Shown here: positions 1 to 4,921 of the stretch, piece by piece | Layout: the number at the start of each line of letters is the position of its first letter | How positions within the stretch are numbered: position 1 is the stretch's first letter | Source: Candidatus Bathyarchaeota archaeon | GTDB taxonomy: Archaea > Thermoproteota > Bathyarchaeia > Bathyarchaeales > WAQA01 | Direction of reading: 5' to 3' | DNA length: 5,405 nt | NCBI GenBank assembly: GCA_015520475.1 | Contig: WAQA01000091.1 | Coordinates: 1 to 5,405 of the forward strand | Notes under the pieces: generated by a model | The model's input: only the letters and a program-made list of their open reading frames with translations | What the model was told of the DNA's origin: nothing | The model's database searches: none | Made by a program: the position numbers and the translations under genes

Positions 1-84
1 GTAAGGAAGAGATTTATAGTGGCGATTCCAGACCTGAAAAAGTCGGAGATAGAATATTTAATATTCAGATGGTTTAAGGCTTGA
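1..84 (+). CDS. Partial C-terminus of an unidentified protein, cut by the left edge
   Basis: The first 84 bases are purine-rich on the plus strand, as the coding strands are elsewhere in this window, which suggests the tail of a plus-strand gene converging on mobA. Two plus frames are open from the edge. Frame 1 gives 27 codons ending in TGA at 82-84 (C-terminal residues IEYLIFRWFKA). Frame 3 ends in TAA at 75-77 (C-terminal residues DRIFNIQMV). Codon-position composition slightly favours frame 3, but the stretch is too short to decide. The coordinates given are for frame 1. Neither peptide is recognisable, so no function is offered. The gap to the mobA stop is only 20-27 nt. Confidence 0.35.
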   Translation, partial: VRKRFIVAIPDLKKSEIEYLIFRWFKA

Positions 85-104
85 CTTTTCCAGTTCCTGT
101 AAGA

Positions 105-746
105 TTATACCCGTCCCATCCCACGTTCAACCCTTCCATCCTCAAATAGACGTTCAGCCCTCCTCAGATCCAACCCAGTATTTACATTGAAGAATGTGAG
201 GAGGGATGGATCAATCTCCCTTATAACCAAAGTTGACATGTACCGGATCCTCCCTAGAAGCGATATCATAGAATGGAGATCCCTCCTACCGTTCAGGAGG
301 GATGTTCTAGCAGCCTCCAAGGCAGCCTCAGTCCTATAAACGCTCTGGAGAGGCTCAATATATCCGTTAGGCCATCTTGGAATGACAGCGTCAACGTTAA
401 AGCAGACCTCAAACAGTAACCTTACAGCCTCAACAGAGATGAATGGAGTGTCACATGGAACGAGGAGGGAGTAATCCCCAGATGAAGCCTCAAAACCGGC
501 TGATGCCCCGACAAGGGGACTCTGGAAATCCTCCCCATCAACAACCACCCTGACATCACTGCTTATCCGATGGAAGGCTTCAGCATCATCTGACGGCCTA
601 ATAACAATTATAACCTCATCTGAAACCTTCATAACCCTCTCAATCACATATCCAATCAGAGGTTTACCCCTCAGCTTAACGAAGGCCTTGTTACGGCCGA
701 ACCTTTTAGAGAGGCCTCCAGCCAGGACAATAGCGGATCTCCTCAT
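105..746 (-). CDS. mobA: Molybdenum cofactor guanylyltransferase MobA
   Basis: MobA transfers GMP from GTP to molybdopterin-Mo, giving the guanine dinucleotide form of the cofactor used by DMSO-reductase and formate-dehydrogenase type enzymes in the cytoplasm. The 213-residue product has the NTP-transferase Rossmann-like fold signatures in order: the GTP-binding loop LAGGLSKRFGRNKA at 8-21, SPLVGASAGFEA near 76-87, the metal-binding PCDTPF (Asp99), EPLQSVY near 131-137 and FNVNT near 186-190. Length is typical for a stand-alone MobA. ATG at 746 puts the glycine loop at the usual distance from the N-terminus. A TTG two codons upstream (752) is an alternative, with a weak GAGAG seven bases before it. 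A TATA-like element about 26 bp before 746 would suit a leaderless start. The gene follows the MptN-like gene by about 46 nt. Nucleotidyltransferases with other substrates share this fold, but the loop sequence favours MobA. Confidence 0.85.
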   Translation of the reverse strand: MRRSAIVLAGGLSKRFGRNKAFVKLRGKPLIGYVIERVMKVSDEVIIVIRPSDDAEAFHRISSDVRVVVDGEDFQSPLVGASAGFEASSGDYSLLVPCDTPFISVEAVRLLFEVCFNVDAVIPRWPNGYIEPLQSVYRTEAALEAARTSLLNGRRDLHSMISLLGRIRYMSTLVIREIDPSLLTFFNVNTGLDLRRAERLFEDGRVERGMGRV

Positions 747-767
747 AGCCAAGACGCAGCTCTCACA

Positions 768-774
768 TCTTAAA
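768..774 (-). promoter_or_regulatory. Possible TATA box for mobA
   Basis: Read on the minus strand the sequence is TTTAAGA, centred about 25 bp before the ATG at 746. That is the spacing expected for a leaderless archaeal transcript. There is no clear purine-rich BRE upstream, and the mobA message may instead come from readthrough of the upstream gene. This is a weak call. Confidence 0.22.
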
Positions 775-792
775 CATCAATAGAACACAATC

Positions 793-1674
793 CTACCTCT
801 TTAACTTATCCAAGAGGAAACCTACAATCTCATCTGCAATATTAAATCTTGTTACTGATTGGAGGCCTCTCCATCCAGGTTGACTGTTAACCTCAACGAT
901 TAATGGACCGTCAGATCCCTCTATAACATCGACGCCTGCAACTTCACATCCTATAATCCTAGCAGCCTCAACCGATAACTCCTCAACCTCAGAGCTGAGC
1001 TTAAGAGATGTTGGGGAAGCCCCTAAACTGATGTTGGTCTTCCATGAAGAGTTGGAGATCCTCCTCATAGCAGCCAACACCCGACCTCCAAGAATGAAGA
1101 CTCTAATATCAGAGGATCCATGAGGAATAAACTCTTGAATGTAGAGGACGCTGCGATGATAATCTAAGGCCCTAAACACCCTCTCCGCAACGTTAGGATC
1201 ATCTATCCTCGTTGAGCCTACACCCCTAGATCCGAAGAGGGGCTTAAGAACAACGTCGCATCCCAACTCATAGAAGGCCCTCAAAGCCTCATCTGCACTC
1301 TCAGTAACGATTGTTCTGGGAACTGGGAGACCCGCCTCTTCCAGGAGGGCTAACGTATAAAATTTATCGACGGCCCTCTCAATAGAGGATGGATCATTCA
1401 TCACGTACAATCCAAGCCTCTTAAGCCTATGCAGGAGATCCATCCTGAAGATTATCTCCTCAAGGGATCCCCTACCGATAGGCCTAACGATCACCCCATC
1501 AACATCATCTAGGAGATCTATCTCTCCAAAGGATACCTTAGGAGACAATCCTACACGAGCAATAATATCTGAGAAGTTGAAGCATAGATATGGTATGCCC
1601 CGCCTCTCCAACGCCTCCCTCAACTGTCTAGAACACCAAGCCTCAGGATTACGGGTTAAGATTCCAACCTTCAA
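793..1674 (-). CDS. mptN: RimK-type ATP-grasp L-glutamate ligase, MptN-like (tetrahydromethanopterin:glutamate ligase)
   Basis: ATP-grasp ligases of this family activate a carboxylate as an acyl phosphate and attach L-glutamate. MptN adds it to tetrahydromethanopterin to give tetrahydrosarcinapterin. The 293-residue protein has a pre-ATP-grasp domain (MKVGILTRN at 1-9, about 1-90). A central domain follows, with ATP-contacting Lys104 (AVDKFY), Lys144 and the glycine-rich loop of KPLFGSRGVG (144-153), and IQEF (179-182). The C-terminal part has DIRVF (189-193), WKTNISLGA (211-219), GVDVIE (247-252) and the Mg-binding EVNSQPGWRGL (261-271). The last motif, a VNS-P-W-GL pattern, and the length match my recollection of methanogen MptN better than CofF, RimK or LysX. 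Start is TTG at 1674: an in-frame TAG lies two codons upstream, and the next residues form the first beta strand. Family is secure; substrate is inferred. Confidence 0.8.
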   Translation of the reverse strand: MKVGILTRNPEAWCSRQLREALERRGIPYLCFNFSDIIARVGLSPKVSFGEIDLLDDVDGVIVRPIGRGSLEEIIFRMDLLHRLKRLGLYVMNDPSSIERAVDKFYTLALLEEAGLPVPRTIVTESADEALRAFYELGCDVVLKPLFGSRGVGSTRIDDPNVAERVFRALDYHRSVLYIQEFIPHGSSDIRVFILGGRVLAAMRRISNSSWKTNISLGASPTSLKLSSEVEELSVEAARIIGCEVAGVDVIEGSDGPLIVEVNSQPGWRGLQSVTRFNIADEIVGFLLDKLKR

Positions 1675-1717
1675 AGCCTATCCCCTATCTCCATAATCTA
1701 CATACCATCCCCAACCC

Positions 1718-1728
1718 TAAAATGTATA
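1718..1728 (-). promoter_or_regulatory. Possible TATA box for the MptN-like gene
   Basis: On the minus strand this reads TATACATTTTA, about 45-50 bp before the TTG start. It would place a transcript start near 1696 and a leader of roughly 22 nt containing the purine-rich stretch AGGGGAT just before the start codon. Together with the 85-nt gap after the upstream gene, it suggests an internal promoter. It rests on sequence resemblance only. Confidence 0.3.
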
Positions 1729-1749
1729 GTGGAGATCTTAGATGGACAT

Positions 1750-1769
1750 GATAGGCTCATCAGCCTATC
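1750..1769. repeat. Inverted repeat over the deoxyhypusine synthase stop codon, with a third copy before the MptN-like start
   Basis: GATAGGCT (1750-1757) and AGCCTATC (1762-1769) form a perfect 8-bp stem with a 4-nt loop. It spans the TGA stop at 1760-1762, which is followed directly by a second in-frame TGA. AGCCTATC recurs at 1675-1682, immediately before the TTG start codon of the next minus-strand gene. In the minus-strand transcript the middle copy could pair with either outer copy. No T-tract follows the hairpin, so it does not look like an intrinsic terminator. Function is unknown. Confidence 0.5.
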
Positions 1770-2830
1770 CGATTAAAGAACCATGAGAAGTCAGGGCCCT
1801 CCCTCTTAAAGTTGATCCTCTCCATCAATGCATGGGTTATAAGCGGCAATGCAATGGTTGCGTCGCAGTAGCATGTAACCCTCCTCCCTCCCTCAGCAAC
1901 CTTACCCCAGCTCACAGCCTCATCCAATGTGCAGCCTGAAAGGCCACCCCACTGTGGAGAATCCGTCGTGATCTGGATTGCATATTTATGCGGGTAACAG
2001 TGCTCCTTCACTGTTCTACGGTTAATACCCCTCTTATGCGATATCTCCCCATCACCCCTCCTCAACGAGAGCGACGTTGCAAGTATCTGCGTCACATCCT
2101 TCGGAACTCCGCCGCCAATATATATCACGCCTGTATCGGCAACCCTCTCTATTAAACCAACAAACTGATAGAAGTCCTTCATTTGATCAATCATCAGGTT
2201 ATGTCCCCTGCTCTTAGCTATTAGAAAGGCTTCACCATATGGACTGTCACATATCGCCGGGCAGAAGACTGGAACGCCATTCTCAGCCGCCACAGCAACT
2301 ATGCTCCTAATCCCCCTCCCAGACAACCATTTACCGAAGAGATATAGAAACTCAAGGGATGAATAGATACGGTTAGGATCCAATGTAAGGATGAAGTCAG
2401 CTATTAAATCCTCCATCCTCCTATAATCCGCCTCCCTACCATAAACGTCATAGTACCTGTTCAGATCAGCCATCAAGAGCTCCCCATCATCCACGTCTGG
2501 GGATCCACGCCAATAACTGAACCCCAACGCCTCAACAATATCCTCTGAAATATTCGCTCCGGTTGGAACAAGCACATCTATAAACCTACGCTCTATAAGC
2601 CAATTTATCATCTTCCATTGGCCCGCTGTGCTCAGGGAACCAGCCAACCCCATGATTATCGTTAAGTCCTTCTCCCTCAGCATCTCCTCCCACAACTCAA
2701 ATGCTTCCCCAAGCCTCCTACCCTGAAAGGCCGTCCTAGCCATCTCTGAGAGGAGCTGAGAGATACTCTTCCTCCCAACCTCTATACTCTCAACCTTAGC
2801 CTTAAGATATGAGTCCATCTGATCCACCAT
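1760..2830 (-). CDS. dys: Deoxyhypusine synthase family protein
   Basis: Deoxyhypusine synthase uses NAD and spermidine to transfer an aminobutyl group to one lysine of archaeal IF5A, the first step of hypusine formation, in the cytoplasm. The 356-residue product has a SLSTAG segment (65-70) and LVPTGANISED (87-97), corresponding to NAD-binding loops. It also has the GGGVPK turn (239-244), SPQWGGLSGCT (291-301), the catalytic block EAVSWGK with Lys310 as the enzyme-imine lysine, and CDATIALPL (322-330). ATG at 2830 is supported by a GAGGTG site 6 nt upstream. It differs from the human-type enzyme in that the His pair after GGGVxK is replaced by Asp-Val, and about 20 extra charged residues precede YAIQITTD. 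This pattern resembles a DHS-like subgroup, so homospermidine-type activity cannot be excluded. It lies 48 nt downstream of the phosphatase gene, possibly co-transcribed. Confidence 0.85.
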   Translation of the reverse strand: MVDQMDSYLKAKVESIEVGRKSISQLLSEMARTAFQGRRLGEAFELWEEMLREKDLTIIMGLAGSLSTAGQWKMINWLIERRFIDVLVPTGANISEDIVEALGFSYWRGSPDVDDGELLMADLNRYYDVYGREADYRRMEDLIADFILTLDPNRIYSSLEFLYLFGKWLSGRGIRSIVAVAAENGVPVFCPAICDSPYGEAFLIAKSRGHNLMIDQMKDFYQFVGLIERVADTGVIYIGGGVPKDVTQILATSLSLRRGDGEISHKRGINRRTVKEHCYPHKYAIQITTDSPQWGGLSGCTLDEAVSWGKVAEGGRRVTCYCDATIALPLITHALMERINFKREGPDFSWFFNRIG

Positions 2831-2836
2831 AGATCA

Positions 2837-2842
2837 CACCTC
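2837..2842 (-). promoter_or_regulatory. Shine-Dalgarno site of the deoxyhypusine synthase gene
   Basis: The minus strand reads GAGGTG and then, after 6 nt, ATG at 2830. This matches the archaeal anti-Shine-Dalgarno sequence and fixes the start. It is the clearest ribosome binding site in the window. Because it is internal to a run of co-directional genes, it fits translation from a leadered or polycistronic message. Confidence 0.75.
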
Positions 2843-2878
2843 TAACCCGTGAAGGGATAGATAATAGAGAAAGCCCTC

Positions 2879-3787
2879 CTAAAATTTAATTATATCGTTC
2901 TTTATCTCTGATCTATCCTTTATCTCCCTGGAAAGATCAGTTTGGAGGAACGCTCCGAACCTATTATGGTATGGCGCACCCCTCCTCGAGAAGAGCGTAA
3001 CAACCCTACCATCATGATTCATCTTGAAGCCTGAATCGGCAGGTTCATGGCCCCTAATCAGCAGATCCACATCAAGAAGCCTTAGAAACCTGCATGTTAC
3101 ATCCTCCCCGAAGAGTTTACCTGCCCCCCTAGGAGAAGGATATGTCCCCATAAGATCCTCAACTGGATCGCTCCAGAGGATCTCCTCAAGATGGCTCTCA
3201 GCAGGATGCTTCTCATCAGCATACATTAAATCCTCAATGCTCCCAGCCATGCTCGGCACGCCTCCATGCAACATTACAAATCTTCCCTCAACGAGGACGG
3301 CGAGGTACATGGACCTAAACAGTCCTCTAAGACCCTCATAGATCATCTCGGAGTCCCCTCCAAACTTCCTCCTCAGATGCCAGGGTAGATCATGCGGGTA
3401 AGCCAGTAGATCATCAGGTCCCTCATGATTACCGCGTAGAAGAATTATCCTATCCGGAAACATAATCTTCAACTCAAGGATGACAGAGTAAACCTCAGGT
3501 GAATAGAATCCCCTATCCCCATAATCCCCAAGAAAGATCAAGTATGAATCCTCCATTCCTACATCGAGGAAGCCGCATATCTCCAGGATCCTTCTGAGGC
3601 TGAGGAGATCCCCATGCAGGTCACCTACCACCGTAACCTTACCTTTAGGTGGGAGAGTGACAAGTCCACCTGAAACCCTGAATCCGGATTCAGCCCTCAG
3701 CAGGGCTGAAGCCTCCTCCACAAGCCCTAGGAAGCCTTTAGAGTCTATATTCTCAGCCCTTCTAATAATCTCATCCACCCGATCCAT
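2879..3787 (-). CDS. PPP-family (PP1/PP2A-like) serine/threonine protein phosphatase
   Basis: This is a two-metal phosphatase that removes phosphate from Ser/Thr (sometimes Tyr) of proteins in the cytoplasm. The 302-residue protein has every family motif in order: GDLHGD at 55-60 (Asp56, His58), GDYGDRG at 87-93 (Asp88, Asp91, Arg92), LRGNHE at 117-122 (Asn120 metal ligand, His121 general acid), HGGVP at 174-178 (His174), WSDP at 205-208, PRGAG near 219-223, and RGHEP at 245-249 (His247). An FSRRGAPY-type loop (266-273) stands where eukaryotic enzymes have FSAPNY. Gly90 replaces the Val usual in GDYVDRG. Residues 1-45 precede the catalytic core. ATG at 3787 is chosen because GGAG lies 6 nt upstream and a TATA box sits at the right distance. 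An in-frame ATG at 3886 would translate the promoter and overlap the divergent gene. Substrates are unknown; its neighbour deoxyhypusine synthase is one guess. Confidence 0.9.
   Translation of the reverse strand: MDRVDEIIRRAENIDSKGFLGLVEEASALLRAESGFRVSGGLVTLPPKGKVTVVGDLHGDLLSLRRILEICGFLDVGMEDSYLIFLGDYGDRGFYSPEVYSVILELKIMFPDRIILLRGNHEGPDDLLAYPHDLPWHLRRKFGGDSEMIYEGLRGLFRSMYLAVLVEGRFVMLHGGVPSMAGSIEDLMYADEKHPAESHLEEILWSDPVEDLMGTYPSPRGAGKLFGEDVTCRFLRLLDVDLLIRGHEPADSGFKMNHDGRVVTLFSRRGAPYHNRFGAFLQTDLSREIKDRSEIKNDIIKF
3678..3710. repeat. Overlapping perfect palindrome and hairpin inside the phosphatase gene
   Basis: CTGAATCCGGATTCAG at 3678-3693 is a 16-bp perfect palindrome. It overlaps a second inverted repeat, TTCAGCCCT (3689-3697) and AGGGCTGAA (3702-3710), with 9-bp arms and a 4-nt loop. 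Both lie in codons for about residues 26-39 (ASALLRAESGFRVS), near the 5' end of the phosphatase coding sequence. The protein reading is normal there, so a coincidental origin is quite possible. Confidence 0.4.
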
Positions 3788-3793
3788 ACAGGT

Positions 3794-3797
3794 CTCC
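3794..3797 (-). promoter_or_regulatory. Shine-Dalgarno site that decides the phosphatase start
   Basis: The minus strand has GGAG followed by 6 nt and then ATG at 3787. It supports the short form of the phosphatase over the 33-residue longer reading that begins at 3886. Confidence 0.5.
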
Positions 3798-3827
3798 AAT
3801 ACTAGACTAACAACCAGAAACTTAAAA

Positions 3828-3846
3828 GTTAATATAAAAAAGGATT
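3828..3846 (-). promoter_or_regulatory. TATA box and BRE-like element for the phosphatase gene
   Basis: On the minus strand, AATCC is followed by a T-run and TTTATATTAAC (TATA core about 3838-3831). A start site about 26 bp downstream would fall near 3808, giving a leader of about 20 nt that carries the GGAG site. The A/T-rich block contrasts with the surrounding mixed-composition coding DNA. This promoter could also drive the downstream minus-strand genes. Confidence 0.5.
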
Positions 3847-3854
3847 TATTTATG
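3836..3854 (+). promoter_or_regulatory. TATA box and BRE-like element for the F420 oxidoreductase gene
   Basis: On the plus strand a purine run AAAAAAGGA (BRE-like) precedes TTTATTTATG (about 3845-3854). The box is centred about 25 bp before ATG 3875, the distance expected between a TATA box and the transcription start in archaea. The message is therefore predicted to be leaderless. The GAGG at 3869-3872 is only 2 nt from the ATG, too close to act as a Shine-Dalgarno site. The element abuts the divergent phosphatase promoter. Confidence 0.5.
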
Positions 3855-3874
3855 GTTCTAATTCTATAGAGGAT

Positions 3875-4909
3875 ATGTCCACTCAAAAGCTAGGTTTTGA
3901 GGAGACCCTTGGAAGACATATCCTACCAGATAAATGTATAGGATGCTGCGCATGCATCATTGTATGCCCATTCAAATCCCTAGAATATGTGGAGAGGAGA
4001 CCTGCACTCGTAAGGGAATGCAGATCATGCGGTATCTGCGTTAAGGTATGCCCAAAATTTGAGACTTCAACAGCTGATCTTGAAAGGTTCATATTTGGGA
4101 GGGAGAGGGGCGGAGGAGAGGACTTCGGCGTCCACAACAGAATCGTAATAGCCAGATCAAGGGATGAGAGGATACTTAGACGATGCCAGGATGGAGGGGC
4201 TGTCACATCAATCCTCACCTTCGCACTCAAGAACGGGATCGTAGAAGGGGCGATCGTATCAGGAATAGACAGGGAGGAACCGCTAAAGCCAACCCCAAAA
4301 ATAATCGATGATGCTGATGAACTGCTGGAATGCGCAGGGACAAGATACACGTACTCTCCGAATCTACTGGCATTGAAGAAAGCCGTTATTGAGGGGAGGG
4401 GGAACCTCGCCTTCGTAGGGACGCCATGCCAGATAACAGCCATCAGAAAGATGGGGAAGGCTGGATTAAAGAGGTACTCGGAGAAGGTGAACCTGCTCAT
4501 AGGCCTCTTCTGCAGTGAATGCTTCACCTATAAGGGCCTCATAAAGGAATATATCATTGGAAAGTTAGGAATAGACCCATACAGGATCGAGAAGATGAAC
4601 ATAAAAGGGAAACTGATTATAAAGTTGAAGGATGGATCCGTAACCTCCTCATCCCTAAAGGAGTTGAGGAGGTACAGGGACAATTGCGGTTCATGCCCAG
4701 ACTACTCAGCTGAACTCTCAGACATATCGGCTGGAGGAGTAGGATTGGACGGATGGACCCTCCTAATATCGAGGAGCATAAGGGGAGAGGAGATTCTAAA
4801 GGCAGCTGAGAAGGAAGGATTCCTCAAAGTAATCAGAGCAGAAGAGAATATGAAACCTATAAATCTGCTGAGGAGACTCTCAAGAAGAAAGAGGGAGAGG
4901 AACACCTAA
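3875..4909 (+). CDS. F420 oxidoreductase subunit, FrhB/FpoF-type, with two N-terminal [4Fe-4S] clusters
   Basis: This family is flavin-dependent and moves electrons between coenzyme F420 and iron-sulphur clusters, a ferredoxin or a partner complex. The 344-residue protein begins with two 4Fe-4S motifs: Cys21-24-27-31 followed by Pro, and Cys49-52-55-59 followed by Pro. FrhB-type signatures follow: CQDGGAVTS (104-112), AGTRYTYSP (154-162), FVGTPCQITAIRK (180-192), GLFCSE (210-215), CGSCPDYSAELSDIS (271-285) and GWT (293-295). Length and domain order match FpoF/FqoF, the F420H2-oxidising subunit of Fpo/Fqo complexes, better than FrhB, which is shorter. No other complex subunit is nearby, so it may act alone as a ferredoxin:F420 oxidoreductase or with a distant partner. 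No transmembrane segment is visible. The C-terminus is strongly basic (RRLSRRKRER, 333-342). It is divergent from the phosphatase gene and probably leaderless. Confidence 0.85.
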   Translation: MSTQKLGFEETLGRHILPDKCIGCCACIIVCPFKSLEYVERRPALVRECRSCGICVKVCPKFETSTADLERFIFGRERGGGEDFGVHNRIVIARSRDERILRRCQDGGAVTSILTFALKNGIVEGAIVSGIDREEPLKPTPKIIDDADELLECAGTRYTYSPNLLALKKAVIEGRGNLAFVGTPCQITAIRKMGKAGLKRYSEKVNLLIGLFCSECFTYKGLIKEYIIGKLGIDPYRIEKMNIKGKLIIKLKDGSVTSSSLKELRRYRDNCGSCPDYSAELSDISAGGVGLDGWTLLISRSIRGEEILKAAEKEGFLKVIRAEENMKPINLLRRLSRRKRERNT

Positions 4910-4914
4910 AAAAA
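4908..4914 (-). terminator. Probable T-tract terminator of the winged-helix gene
   Basis: Seven consecutive T residues on the minus strand lie 7 nt past the stop codon of the winged-helix gene, preceded by a short CCCCC run. Archaeal RNA polymerase commonly stops at such U-tracts without a hairpin. The tract overlaps the TAA stop of the converging F420 oxidoreductase gene, so the two genes share a minimal 3' boundary. No comparable T-tract is seen for the oxidoreductase gene within this gap. Confidence 0.45.
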
Positions 4915-4921
4915 TGGGGGA

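Noticed and set aside
33..44. T5 run on the minus strand as a mobA terminator
   Set aside because: Only five T residues, located inside the likely coding end of the converging gene; too weak to call.
1750..1769. Intrinsic hairpin terminator after the deoxyhypusine synthase gene
   Set aside because: The stem is real, but no T-tract follows on the minus strand and it overlaps the stop codon, so termination is not supported. It is kept only as an inverted repeat.
3024..3341. 105-codon plus-strand open frame
   Set aside because: It is antisense to the motif-rich part of the phosphatase, with Ser/Arg/Pro-rich low-information content and no ribosome binding site or promoter.
3657..3869. 70-codon plus-strand open frame with a hydrophobic tail
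   Set aside because: It is antisense to the phosphatase N-terminus and runs through the divergent promoter; no independent coding signal.
3788..3886. A 33-residue N-terminal extension of the phosphatase beginning at ATG 3886, with a hydrophobic stretch that looks like a signal anchor
   Set aside because: It overlaps the start of the divergent F420 oxidoreductase gene and consists of translated A/T-rich promoter DNA. ATG 3787 has GGAG at 6 nt and fits a TATA-derived leader. PPP catalytic cores do not need a membrane anchor.
3883..4527. 214-codon open frame on the minus strand
   Set aside because: It is antisense to the F420 oxidoreductase gene, whose protein carries all family motifs. The antisense product is Ser/Pro-rich with no recognisable motif, which is typical of shadow frames.
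4702..4905. 67-codon minus-strand open frame
   Set aside because: Antisense shadow of the F420 oxidoreductase C-terminus.
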